A stretch of 13,831 bases of DNA from Pedosphaera sp. (GTDB taxonomy: Bacteria; Verrucomicrobiota; Verrucomicrobiia; Limisphaerales; UBA9464). This document shows, one piece after another, positions 1-8,110 of this stretch (positions are counted from its first letter, which is position 1; every line of letters begins with the position of its first letter). The notes below the pieces were generated by a model. It was given only the letters and a program-made list of their open reading frames with translations. It was not told where the DNA came from and searched no databases. A program made the translations under genes and the position numbers. The stretch lies in assembly GCA_009695405.1 (NCBI GenBank), contig SIAZ01000079.1, positions 1-13,831 of the forward strand. The letters are read 5' to 3'.

Positions 1-121
1 ACAGTTTCAGCGCCGTCTCCGGGGCTGTGGTCAGTTCTGGAGCCGCCCCGGCCTTACCCATCTCCTTCAACTCTGCGTCTTGGTCAAAAACAAGGACGAT
101 CACCTCCTCTGGAACTGATTC
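1..121 (-). other. Open +1 frame after the TPR-like gene (possible frameshifted C-terminus or next gene)
   Basis: Reading leftward, this frame opens after a TAA at 124-122 and has no stop to base 1, about 40 codons. Its product begins roughly ESVPEEVIVLVFDQDAELKE and has ordinary codon usage. It overlaps the last 13 codons of the preceding gene and lies +1 relative to it. It could be the rest of the TPR-like protein after a frameshift (mutation, sequencing error or recoding), or the start of a separate gene using the in-frame GTG at 103-101. The window edge prevents a decision. Confidence 0.35.
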
Positions 122-866
122 TTACCGTCAACTCGTGAATGCACGGGGCGAGAAGGGCGGTTGAGGGATTATCAATCGCCCAATTCAGCAGACGGGTATT
201 AGAATCAAGGTCGGCAATAGGTCCCCAAAGATTTGCCCAAGCGACGTGGAAGAGAACCAAAGTTGGGTCGCTCTGAAATTCGGTTGACGATTCATCCCAT
301 ATTTTTTGAAAACGAACGCTATCACCGCCGCGATAGCAGGCTTTAAGTAAAGATCCGCGAACTGAAAGATCGAGCTCCTTTCGTCTGTCAAAGAAAGTGT
401 AAAGGGCGAGTTCATTGAGGGAATTCGTCTCACAAAATCGAGCGAAAAGAGTCAGGTCACTGAGATTGGTGTGGCACAATTTAAGGAGCGACACCGCAGT
501 GAATATCCCTCGATCGATTAGCGATGGAGCAAGATTAGGTTGTTGGATAAGGGTCTCTAGGAGGTCACGTCTATAAGTAAGGTTACCTGGATGATGAGCG
601 ACAGCTGTTTGCCATGCGGCGAGAGCTTCATCAAACCGGCCCAATTGGTTGGCTTTGCGAGCAGAACGAGCAAGGGCCTTGGCCTGCAGGACATCGAGCA
701 TACTGATGCGAATTCGAGGTGAAAACTCTGGCGGAGTTACCGTCCAGACTTTTGGCAAACTGAGACAGGCAAGGACACCCAAGAGACCGACTAAAAGAAT
801 CACGCCAAGGAGAAGCGGTTCATTGAGGATTTGCCTTAACAAGGCAGAACCGAAGCCATCGTCCAA
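84..866 (-). CDS. Membrane-anchored TPR-like protein, hypothetical
   Basis: A 260-residue protein of unknown function. One strong hydrophobic segment at about residues 16-40 is preceded by a short N-terminus, so it is probably a single-pass inner-membrane protein. Residues 62-95 look like a TPR helix pair (LARSARKANQLGRFDEALAA, then a second helix with HHPGNL), followed by further helical repeats with leucine/alanine periodicity to about 240. TPR proteins act as protein-interaction scaffolds; no catalytic motif is visible. The apparent start is TTG at 866. The frame stays open upstream to a TAG at 929-927 with no ATG, GTG or other TTG, so the true N-terminus is uncertain. It lies about 100 nt downstream of the isomerase gene on the same strand and may belong to that operon. 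The C-terminus is suspicious: the frame ends in TGA at 86-84, while the +1 frame continues open to the window edge, so the gene may be frameshifted or longer. Confidence 0.6.
   Translation of the reverse strand: MDDGFGSALLRQILNEPLLLGVILLVGLLGVLACLSLPKVWTVTPPEFSPRIRISMLDVLQAKALARSARKANQLGRFDEALAAWQTAVAHHPGNLTYRRDLLETLIQQPNLAPSLIDRGIFTAVSLLKLCHTNLSDLTLFARFCETNSLNELALYTFFDRRKELDLSVRGSLLKACYRGGDSVRFQKIWDESSTEFQSDPTLVLFHVAWANLWGPIADLDSNTRLLNWAIDNPSTALLAPCIHELTVRISSRGGDRPCF
98..108 (-). promoter_or_regulatory. Perfect 11-nt Shine-Dalgarno-like sequence
   Basis: On the minus strand bases 108 to 98 read AGGAGGTGATC, the exact complement of the 3' end of 16S rRNA (GATCACCTCCT). It lies inside the last codons of the TPR-like gene, 11 nt before its TGA. 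The only start codon at a good distance is a TTG at 93-91, which gives just 8 codons before a TGA. The longer +1 frame has a GTG inside the motif itself and an ATG at 64-62. It could serve a downstream gene, a leader peptide or a recoding signal. Confidence 0.45.
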
Positions 867-967
867 GTTGAGGCGTTTCCGAAGTGAATTCTCTTGATCA
901 GAAGGTTCGATACAAGCTGAGGTTGCCTACAACTTTCTCGAGTAGTCAAAAACAATAAAATAATGCG

Positions 968-1963
968 TCAATAACGACAGTGACGCCGAACCGTCATCAT
1001 CAGTCCACCAGTGTGTCTCGAGGTCACTATTGAGGATCCTGCGATTGCTGGAATCAGTGAAAATCCTCCAGAAATCAAGGGAACAGTTCCGCTTCCGGCA
1101 ATGATTTCTAAGCTACCGTCGATACATCCAGCGAGGAGCGGGCCCTCGTTGAGCAATAGGCTTAGGCTGGCCCCGGGAGAGAAGCGGAAAAGGTCGACGT
1201 CAAAAAGAGAATAATGAACCAAGGGACGAGTTGTTACGCCATCACCAGCACGGCTCCAAAGTTCAGGAACGAGGGCGGGACAGGTGTCTTGAAAGTCGAT
1301 GGATTCAAAGGCTTGTTGCAGATGTAGATCGCGCGGCTTGCCATCCAGTCCGACTCGGTTCCAATCAAAGACGCGATAGGTGGTATCGGAATTCTGTTGA
1401 ATTTCGAAGACGACAGTTCCGGCACCGAGTGCATGAACGCGGCCACTGGGGAGAAAGAGAGCGGCGCCTTTGTGAGCCGTATGATGATGGAAACAGGCGG
1501 CAACCGAACCCTCTTGAGTTCGGGCCTCAAACTCTTTTCGGGTAATACCGAGCAGGAGTCCGACGTGGATTTGTGCACCGGGATCGGCATCGGCGACATA
1601 CCATAGTTCTGTCTTAGGTTGCCCGTTGAGAGCGGCGGCTTTGGAAGCGGGTGGGTGGACCTGCAATGATAGATTATCGCGCGCATCGAGCAGTTTCATC
1701 AACCAAGGAAAGCGACCTTCTTGAGTGAGAAGTTTACCGAGGAGTTCCTCTGGGTAAAGTTCGACGAGATCATGCAAAGTCTTTCCAGCAAGCGGGCCGC
1801 TCGAAATAACTGATATCCCTTCAGGGCGATCGGTAAGTTCCCAAGATTCTCCGATTTGCAAACCTGCTGGCAATTCCTTGCCGTAGAGAGTTGCCAAGGA
1901 GCGACCGCCCCAAATTCGTTCCTTGAACAAAGGAAGGAAGGTTAAAGGCGCGATTGGCAGCAT
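968..1963 (-). CDS. manA: Type I mannose-6-phosphate isomerase (ManA)
   Basis: Cytoplasmic zinc enzyme interconverting mannose 6-phosphate and fructose 6-phosphate, linking glycolysis to GDP-mannose and surface-polysaccharide synthesis. At 331 residues it matches the short, Bacillus-like class rather than the roughly 390-residue enterobacterial form. Visible family features: the N-terminal KERIWGG (14-20); IGESWELTD (37-45); the metal-binding LSLQVHPP with Q101 and H103; E119 in KTELWYV; H177 in GRVHALGAG; and the catalytic-loop region YRVFDWNR (196-203). The C-terminal small cupin-like domain is complete. The start is ATG at 1963, only 21 nt after the accA stop, which points to co-transcription with accA; no Shine-Dalgarno is visible before it. 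All expected zinc ligands are present, so it should be active. The residue assignments rest on recalled family motifs. Confidence 0.93.
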   Translation of the reverse strand: MLPIAPLTFLPLFKERIWGGRSLATLYGKELPAGLQIGESWELTDRPEGISVISSGPLAGKTLHDLVELYPEELLGKLLTQEGRFPWLMKLLDARDNLSLQVHPPASKAAALNGQPKTELWYVADADPGAQIHVGLLLGITRKEFEARTQEGSVAACFHHHTAHKGAALFLPSGRVHALGAGTVVFEIQQNSDTTYRVFDWNRVGLDGKPRDLHLQQAFESIDFQDTCPALVPELWSRAGDGVTTRPLVHYSLFDVDLFRFSPGASLSLLLNEGPLLAGCIDGSLEIIAGSGTVPLISGGFSLIPAIAGSSIVTSRHTGGLMMTVRRHCRY

Positions 1964-1984
1964 GGCGGCGGAGTCGCAGTTAGA

Positions 1985-2959
1985 TCAGGAGGTTGATTTG
2001 GGCTCAGTGAAATGGCCGAAGGCACGGAACTTGGCGTATCGACTGGCAAGGCGCTCGGAGCCGGTCAGAGATTTAAGTTCGGACACGTTGCGAAGAAGGG
2101 AATCTCGCAGGGTGCGGGAAATTGCATCGAGATCCAAGTGAGCCCCTCCGAAAGGTTCGGGAATAATTTCATCCACTAACCCAGCTGCTTTCAGATTTGC
2201 AGCAGTGATTTTTAAAGCTTCAGCAGCTTTAGGTGCGGCCGCTCGATCTTTCCAGAGAATAGCAGCACAGCCCTCAGGGCTAATCACCGAATAGTAGGCG
2301 TTCTCGAGAATAAGTACCCGGTCGGCAACCCCAATACCCAGAGCCCCACCGGAACCTCCTTCGCCGATAACACAGGCGATAATGGGGACTTCGAAAGTCA
2401 TCATTTCCCTTAGGTTGACCGCAATCGCCTCCGCGATATGACGTTCCTCTGCCCCAACGCCTGGGTAGGCCCCCGCCGTATCAATGAGGGTGATCACAGG
2501 GAGACGAAAACGCTCAGCCAGTTTCATAAGGCGCAGAGCTTTCCTATAGCCCTCAGGATGAGCTGAACCAAAGTTGCGGAAAATATTTTCCTTGGTATCA
2601 CGGCCCTTCTGAGTACCGATGACCATCACCCGCTCGGTGCCCAGTCGAGCAAACCCGCCGACCATGGCGTGATCATCTGAGTAGAGTCTGTCACCATGTA
2701 ATTCCTCGAATTCTTGGAAGGTCGTTCGCAAGTAATCCAAGCTGTAGGGTCGATTGGGGTGTCGAGCTAACTGCACTCGTTGCCATGAGGTCAGATTGGA
2801 ATAGAGTTGCCTTTGAGCCTCGAGGATCTTGTTTTCTAAGACCTTGATTTCATCTTCCCAGCTAATGCCAAGGGAAGCGGCTTCAGGGTGAGCCTTGAAG
2901 TCGTCGAGCTTTCGCTGCAGTTCAGCGATCGGTTTTTCAAAGTCGAGATAGTGTCTCAT
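1985..2959 (-). CDS. accA: Acetyl-CoA carboxylase carboxyltransferase subunit alpha
   Basis: Alpha subunit of the acetyl-CoA carboxylase carboxyltransferase. With AccD it moves the carboxyl group from carboxybiotin-BCCP to acetyl-CoA, giving malonyl-CoA, the first committed step of fatty-acid synthesis; the complex is cytoplasmic. The 324-residue length is normal. Typical features are the N-terminal helical YLDFEKPIAELQRKLD (4-19), the SWQRVQLARHPNRPY block (58-72), FEELHGDR (84-91), GTQKGRDTKENIFRNFG (115-131), TLIDTAGAYPGVGAEERHIA (157-176) and the oxyanion-hole glycine run GEGGSGG (199-205), followed by YYSVISPEGCAAILWKD. The start is ATG at 2959, about 112 nt downstream of the M20 peptidase gene; manA follows after 21 nt. 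accD is not in the window, as is usual when the two subunits are encoded apart. Confidence 0.97.
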   Translation of the reverse strand: MRHYLDFEKPIAELQRKLDDFKAHPEAASLGISWEDEIKVLENKILEAQRQLYSNLTSWQRVQLARHPNRPYSLDYLRTTFQEFEELHGDRLYSDDHAMVGGFARLGTERVMVIGTQKGRDTKENIFRNFGSAHPEGYRKALRLMKLAERFRLPVITLIDTAGAYPGVGAEERHIAEAIAVNLREMMTFEVPIIACVIGEGGSGGALGIGVADRVLILENAYYSVISPEGCAAILWKDRAAAPKAAEALKITAANLKAAGLVDEIIPEPFGGAHLDLDAISRTLRDSLLRNVSELKSLTGSERLASRYAKFRAFGHFTEPKSTS

Positions 2960-3071
2960 TCCATGAGGGTGCCCACAACCGTCAACAAGAAGGTTACGGT
3001 GCGATTGCCCCTGTCGGCAACGTCGGAATTTCGGTTCTATTTGTCGACCGGTTTGTTTATGGGACTTCGAC

Positions 3072-4304
3072 TCAGCAGGGTTGAAGAAGACGCAAAAGCG
3101 CCATTGAGTTCAGTAATGCTTTGGGAGCAAAGGAGCTTGCATCAACAAATTCAGGTAGCTTGGAACCATCAACAGTGCGTTCGGAGCAATGGGAATTGCC
3201 CCCGGCAGGGACCAAGCCATCCAGTGTAGGAAGAGCCGCCCAAAGATGATTGCCGTCGCTCAGTCCGCCACGTTCCTCACCCTCGATTTTTAGACCTAAC
3301 TCCGAACCGGTGGCAATCCAGTGGTTTAGAAGATCGTCAGTGGCGGCATTTGGAGGCCACGGAGCGGTTTCACCGATAATCTGAACGTTGAGTTGGCAGT
3401 GGAATCCATCCGCAGCACTCAGAATCTGACCGGGGCCGCTCAGATTGAGCAGACTTGCCCGAGCCTTTGCATAGTAAGCGGAGTCGAAGACACGAAATTC
3501 ACCGTCTGCGATAGCCTGATGCGGAACTCGGTTCAAGCCGCCACCCCCTTCGATTCGCCTCACATTGACGGTAAGTTGTTTCGAGGGGTCGGTGAAAGCT
3601 TCGGCTTGAAGAACAGAGTGAGCGAGTTGAGCGATGGCGTTTGCTCCACGGTGATGGTCAACGCCAGCGTGGGCAGATCGTCCTAGGGCCTCTATCCGAA
3701 ATGTTCCCCGACCTTTTCGTGCGCGCACCAACCGTGAAACCCCCTCGCGTCGACCTTCGGCTTCAAAGACAAGCGCCGCACGGGCTTTTGAACCCAAACG
3801 AATCAGACTCAGTGGACCGAATTCAGAAGATAATTCTTCCTCAGCGGCATTTAAACAGATCACCCATCGTGTTTGGTCAAAAAGGTGAGGAACCCCTTCT
3901 TTCAGGTTACTAAGCATCAGCCAAAGGAGAGCCGTGCCGCCTTTAATATCTTCAGTGCCTGGACCGTAAATATGCTGGCCTTCGACCTGCCACTTAAAAT
4001 TATTGCGATATTCTTCCTCGGGAGGAAACACCGTATCGAGATGAGAAATGAGACCGACGGTCTGGCCGTCGCCTGAACCGTTGCGGATAAGAAACAAGTG
4101 CTGTCCTTGTCCCGGATCAGCGGACTGAACAAATTCCGCAGTGAATCCGAGCGGCGCAAAAACCTGCGCAGTGAATCGAGCGAGTTGGTTTACACCGCTA
4201 GAATTCCGAGTCCAACTGTTGATCTCCACCATTTGACGGAGGAAATCCAAGGCCGTAGAGAGTTGCTGCTCGATAGGGCGACGAAAGATCTCGGTGAAGG
4301 TCAT
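3072..4304 (-). CDS. M20 family metallopeptidase, glutamate carboxypeptidase type
   Basis: A two-zinc M20 hydrolase most like glutamate carboxypeptidase (CPG2), which removes C-terminal glutamate from folate-type or N-acyl substrates; the real substrate is unknown. Numbered from the ATG at 4304 (410 residues), the metal and catalytic landmarks are HLD (H88, D90), the bridging aspartate in GPGTEDIKGG (D119), the catalytic/ligand glutamates in NAAEEE (E155-E156), the dimerisation-domain histidine in SAHAGVDHHRGANAI, and the last ligand H372 in GGNSHCSER, preceded by GLSDGNHLWAALPTLDGL as in CPG2. No signal peptide is visible, so it is probably cytoplasmic. A TTG at 4325 would add seven residues; I prefer ATG 4304, although neither has a Shine-Dalgarno. 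It lies 101 nt after the membrane-protein gene and 112 nt before accA, same strand, with no obvious pathway link. Confidence 0.88.
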   Translation of the reverse strand: MTFTEIFRRPIEQQLSTALDFLRQMVEINSWTRNSSGVNQLARFTAQVFAPLGFTAEFVQSADPGQGQHLFLIRNGSGDGQTVGLISHLDTVFPPEEEYRNNFKWQVEGQHIYGPGTEDIKGGTALLWLMLSNLKEGVPHLFDQTRWVICLNAAEEELSSEFGPLSLIRLGSKARAALVFEAEGRREGVSRLVRARKGRGTFRIEALGRSAHAGVDHHRGANAIAQLAHSVLQAEAFTDPSKQLTVNVRRIEGGGGLNRVPHQAIADGEFRVFDSAYYAKARASLLNLSGPGQILSAADGFHCQLNVQIIGETAPWPPNAATDDLLNHWIATGSELGLKIEGEERGGLSDGNHLWAALPTLDGLVPAGGNSHCSERTVDGSKLPEFVDASSFAPKALLNSMALLRLLQPC

Positions 4305-4405
4305 AAGCGATAGATTTCGAGTCAACTTAGCGGGTTAAACTGAGCTGGATAAACGGAGAGAAAGGCAGCCGATTCGAAGTCAGATTTAGGGCGTTGAATT
4401 TTGAT

Positions 4406-5167
4406 TTAGACCACGGATTTTTGAGGTTTAGGTGGGGGAGTATTGAAGATATCGTCTGTTTTGAGACCGGTAACCTTTTGGATGCCATTCATTAGGCGAA
4501 ATAAGGCCCACATCATCATCCCCATACTAGGAACAACAATGATCGGCCAACTCAACCAAGACATCCGACCCAACTGTTGGTTCCATTCTTCGGAAGCGGG
4601 TTCGGCTTTGAGCAACCAAATAGCGAGCATAAAATTCAGGGCGGCACTGAGAATAAAGGAGGCGGTGAGAAGCCAAGAGGATTGGACTAAGAGACGGTCA
4701 AAAGCGGGCTGAGCATTGCGGAGTTTTAGAGCTTCGGCAATTCGAGCGGTATTGAGGATTTGATCGTTATAAAGTAAGGACCAAATGAGTGGTGAACGTG
4801 TACGAAAAAAGAGTGGAATTGCTAGGCCTATGAGCGCGGGAATACTGGCTTCTTTGATAGCGTACCAGAGGGCGGTGGCCTTCCACCAACCCAAGTGTGT
4901 CCCGAGTCCGAGTCCCCCAGAAGCAACGATACCGGCAATACCGAGCGTTGAGAAGAAATTCCACTGACGCCGGCGGGACCAGTCCCAGAGGCCATATCCA
5001 AGAGGGAGAGCGATCGCAACCACCATCGCCCAAAGGGGGCCTAAACGCTCTGCTTTGCTTAATTTGTCGAGAATCAATCCGGGGAGGAAGACATTGCAGG
5101 CAAGATTGAGTAACAGGTTCTCACGAACGGGAGGTGAGGCTGTGAATGTTGGAGGCGACATATTCAT
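4406..5167 (-). CDS. VC0807 family integral membrane protein
   Basis: A multi-pass inner-membrane protein of about 253 residues that I recognise as VC0807-like from the opening RENLLLNLACNVFLPGLILD, then KLSKAERLGPLWAMVVAIAL, LPLGYGLWDW and KEASIPALIGLAIPLFF. The family has no established biochemical role and is distantly like septation-protein/YciB-type membrane proteins. Five to six hydrophobic helices are visible, with a basic loop RRRQWNF, and a soluble proline/lysine-rich tail. The frame is open up to 5302, but the extra 45 residues read like untranslated leader (no hydrophobic or conserved pattern), so I place the start at ATG 5167, with ATG 5161 as an alternative. It is the first gene of the minus-strand series and is divergent from the gene at 5403; their promoters must share roughly 5168-5402. 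Confidence 0.75.
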   Translation of the reverse strand: MNMSPPTFTASPPVRENLLLNLACNVFLPGLILDKLSKAERLGPLWAMVVAIALPLGYGLWDWSRRRQWNFFSTLGIAGIVASGGLGLGTHLGWWKATALWYAIKEASIPALIGLAIPLFFRTRSPLIWSLLYNDQILNTARIAEALKLRNAQPAFDRLLVQSSWLLTASFILSAALNFMLAIWLLKAEPASEEWNQQLGRMSWLSWPIIVVPSMGMMMWALFRLMNGIQKVTGLKTDDIFNTPPPKPQKSVV

Positions 5168-5402
5168 TGAAGGGAGTCTGAGGGTGAGAATGCAGGAGGG
5201 AAATCCGAAACAGAGGGGAGGCGAGCTCAAGATCACACCCTTGGGAATTTTGGACCGAGTGCGAATGTGCTGACCAGAAGAGAAGTAAAAAAGATTTTTC
5301 AAATTGATCTAAATATCTCTGTGACTCCGGTCTTGAAGTTTCGAAGGGAGAAAGTGACTCTTTCCCTTACCTGAATTTCAAAATCTCCAACCCACTTATC
5401 CG

Positions 5403-8042
5403 TTGAAATCAACGCTTATCAAGTCTGTGGTCTTGGTGGCACTTGCCATCCTGGCTCCCAAGAGTCTTCACGCTCAGCACCTTGAACTTAAAAAAGGTGA
5501 TCACATTGCTGTCCTCGGCAGTGCCCTTGGAGATCGCATGCAACACCATGGCTCATTGGAAGCCATGCTTGTCAGTAAATATTCTCAGCACGATCTCGTT
5601 TTCCGTAATTTGGCGGTTGCGGCCGATGAAATTTCCACTTGGCATCGTTCGGAGAGCTTTGGCTCACGCGACGAATGGTTGGCTAAGGTGAAAGCCGATG
5701 TCATTTTTGCCTTTTACGGGTTCAATGAATCCTTCAAAGGCACCGCCGGTTTGACTGCCTTCAAGGCGAATCTCGATACCTTTCTTAAGGATACCAAAAA
5801 GAAGGATTATAGTGGCAAAGGTGCCCCGCGAATCGTGCTTTTCTCGCCGTTAGCTAACGAGAAATTAACCGATCCAAATATGCCTGATCCCGCTTCAAAC
5901 AATGCAAATATCGCTAAATATTCAGCGGCAATGTCGGATGTTGCACAGGCAAATAACGTACAGTTTGTCGATGTCTTTGCCATTTCTTCGAAGCTCGAGG
6001 GTAAAAAGCAACCACTGACACTCAACACCTTTATGTTGACTGAAGCTGGCGATAAAATTCTAGCTCCAAAGATCTTCCGTGCTTTGACCGGTGAGACTGT
6101 TTCTTTAGGTAAATTGAAGAAGTTGCGTTCGGCGATTAAGGATAAAAACACCGAGTGGCATGCCCGCTATCGCACGGTGGATGGTTACAATGTCTATGGA
6201 GGTCGTTCTAAGTTAGCCTTCCCGGTTCGCCAAGAAAAAGATGCTCCTAAGATTACCAACTTCGACGTCATGCAAGACGAGATGACCCAGCGTGATGTGA
6301 AGACTGCGAACCGTGATAAGCGGATTTGGGCTTTAGCCAAGGGAGGCGATTTAAAAGTAGACGACTCAAACCTGCCAGCAGTGCGGCAATTGGAATCAAA
6401 CAGGCCTGATGTAAAGCCGTTCCTGAGTGGCGAAGAAACCATCAAGCATATCACTGTTCCCAAGGGAATGAAACTTCAGCTTTTTGCAGATGAGAAGCAA
6501 TTCCCTGAATTGGTTAGCCCAGTCCAAATGGCCTTTGATACCAAGGGCCGTCTCTGGGTGGCGGCTTGGCCAAGTTATCCTGAGTTAAGACCCACCGACA
6601 AGAGTTTCGACAAGCTCTTGATTTTCGAAGACACCAACAATGACGGTAAGGCAGATAAGGTCATCACATTCCTCGATGGACTCAATTGTCCGACTGGATT
6701 CCAGTTTTACAAGGATGGCGTTCTATTGATGCAAGCACCGGATCTCTGGTTTGTCCGCGATACCGATGGGGATGGTAGAGCAGATTGGAAAGAACGCGTC
6801 CTTATGGGCATGGACTCGGCCGATTCACATCACACGGCTAACGCAATTTGCTATGAACCCGGCGGCGCAATTTATTTGAGCGACGGTGTTTTCCATCGCA
6901 CACAAGTGGAGACGGCGGCCGGTCCGGTTCGCAATACCGATGGTTGTATCTACCGTTTTGAACCGCTTACCAGTAAGTTCGAGCGTTATGTCGCCTATGG
7001 ATTTGCAAATCCGCACGGTCGCGTTTTCGATTACTGGGGCAATGACATCATTACCGACGCTACCGGCAACGAGAGCTTCTTTGCGCCCGCTTTCAGCGGT
7101 TTCCTTCCCGAACCCCAAAAACACGGGGGCATGCAGCAATTCTGGAATCGCCCGTCGCGCCCGTGCCCTGCCACCGCCTTTCTTTCCAGTCGCCATTTTC
7201 CTGAGGAATACCAAAACAATTACCTGAACCTAAACGTCATTGGCTTTCAGGGAATATTCCGCGTTAAAGTCAGTCCGAACGGTTCCGGATTAAAGGGTGA
7301 GACGTTAGACAATCTTCTGAAGGGTGATAACGACAAGATCCCGAACTTCCGACCAATCGCTGCGGATGTCGCCCCAGACGGCTCTCTCTATATTATGGAC
7401 TGGGCCAAGCCACTCATCGGCCATATGCAACACCATATCCGCGACCCAAATCGCGACAAGCATCATGGTCGTATCTATCGTATGACTTACGAAGGCCGTC
7501 CCTTGTTAAAGCCGGTGAAGATTGATGGTCAATCGATTGGCAATCTACTTGAAGCCTTGCAGCAACCAGAAGACAACGTCCGTACCCGTGCAAAAATTGA
7601 ACTGAGCAAACACGACAGCGCTAAAGTGATGGCAGGGGTCAAAAAATGGGTCGCTAAACTGGACCCGAAGGATGCGGCCTTTGAGCATCATCTCACTGAA
7701 GCGCTTTGGGTGCATCAATGGCATAATGTGGTCGATGAAGCCTTCCTCAAGAAGATGCTGCGATCACCCGAACCCAATGCGCGCGCTGCGGCCACACGTG
7801 TCCTCTGCTATTGGCGTGATCGAGTCACTGATCCGTTGGCCTTGATCAAAGTGCAAGTTCAAGATGAGAGCCCTCGAGTCCGCCTTGAAGCGGTGCGTGC
7901 TTGTAGCTTCTTCAAAACGGCTCAGGCCGCCGAAGTCGCCCTTTTGGCCTTGGAAAAGGAAGCGAATCCGGCCAAGCCTGATTACTATATCAAGTACTGT
8001 CTTGCCGAGACGATGAAGGCACTGGACAAGTATATAAAATAG
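5403..8042 (+). CDS. Secreted PVC-type dehydrogenase-like protein: degenerate SGNH, propeller, HEAT repeats
   Basis: Exported 879-residue protein. Residues 1-24 form a signal peptide (MKSTLIKS, hydrophobic core, cleavage likely after LHA). Residues 30-230 resemble the GDSL/SGNH domain that precedes many PVC dehydrogenase-like proteins (KKGDHIAVLG, VFRNLA, FYGFNES), but the catalytic positions look lost: the block I position reads GSA and the block V DxxH region reads NTFM. Residues 350-695 are the dehydrogenase-type six-bladed propeller (TIGR02604 type) with VPKGMKLQLFADE, RLWVAAWPSYPE, two DxNxDGxAD/DxDGDGxAD calcium-like loops (410-418, 453-461), ANPHGRVFD and VAPDGSLYIMDW. Residues 715-870 are HEAT-like helices. 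Many relatives carry a C-terminal CxxCH heme domain in the same chain; here it is absent and found in the next gene. The start is TTG at 5403, supported by the signal peptide. Substrate unknown. Confidence 0.85.
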   Translation: MKSTLIKSVVLVALAILAPKSLHAQHLELKKGDHIAVLGSALGDRMQHHGSLEAMLVSKYSQHDLVFRNLAVAADEISTWHRSESFGSRDEWLAKVKADVIFAFYGFNESFKGTAGLTAFKANLDTFLKDTKKKDYSGKGAPRIVLFSPLANEKLTDPNMPDPASNNANIAKYSAAMSDVAQANNVQFVDVFAISSKLEGKKQPLTLNTFMLTEAGDKILAPKIFRALTGETVSLGKLKKLRSAIKDKNTEWHARYRTVDGYNVYGGRSKLAFPVRQEKDAPKITNFDVMQDEMTQRDVKTANRDKRIWALAKGGDLKVDDSNLPAVRQLESNRPDVKPFLSGEETIKHITVPKGMKLQLFADEKQFPELVSPVQMAFDTKGRLWVAAWPSYPELRPTDKSFDKLLIFEDTNNDGKADKVITFLDGLNCPTGFQFYKDGVLLMQAPDLWFVRDTDGDGRADWKERVLMGMDSADSHHTANAICYEPGGAIYLSDGVFHRTQVETAAGPVRNTDGCIYRFEPLTSKFERYVAYGFANPHGRVFDYWGNDIITDATGNESFFAPAFSGFLPEPQKHGGMQQFWNRPSRPCPATAFLSSRHFPEEYQNNYLNLNVIGFQGIFRVKVSPNGSGLKGETLDNLLKGDNDKIPNFRPIAADVAPDGSLYIMDWAKPLIGHMQHHIRDPNRDKHHGRIYRMTYEGRPLLKPVKIDGQSIGNLLEALQQPEDNVRTRAKIELSKHDSAKVMAGVKKWVAKLDPKDAAFEHHLTEALWVHQWHNVVDEAFLKKMLRSPEPNARAAATRVLCYWRDRVTDPLALIKVQVQDESPRVRLEAVRACSFFKTAQAAEVALLALEKEANPAKPDYYIKYCLAETMKALDKYIK

Positions 8043-8050
8043 GGCGAACT

Positions 8051-8064
8051 CTAAAGCGCTTTAG
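8051..8064. repeat. 14-bp perfect palindrome
   Basis: CTAAAGCGCTTTAG is its own reverse complement. It starts 9 bp after the stop of the dehydrogenase-like gene and directly precedes the terminator-like hairpin. It could be an operator, a second hairpin that competes with or extends the terminator, or chance. Confidence 0.5.
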
Positions 8065-8071
8065 ATCCAAA

Positions 8072-8110
8072 CGACCCACGTGTTTTAAAGCACGTGGGTC
8101 GGACTTTTTT
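8072..8110 (+). terminator. Terminator-like hairpin with T6 tract touching the next start codon
   Basis: An 11-bp perfect stem: CGACCCACGTG at 8072-8082 pairs with CACGTGGGTCG at 8091-8101 around an 8-nt loop. GAC and then six T residues (8105-8110) follow, and the ATG of the next gene is at 8111-8113. The shape is that of an intrinsic terminator or attenuator. It would limit transcription into the second gene and leaves no room for a normal ribosome-binding site. In mRNA the hairpin would sit about 10 nt upstream of the start codon. Confidence 0.75.

Noticed and set aside
5168..5302. N-terminal 45-residue extension of the VC0807-family protein
   Set aside because: The frame is open, but the residues show no conserved or signal-like pattern and the family normally begins close to the RENLLLN segment, so ATG 5167 is preferred.
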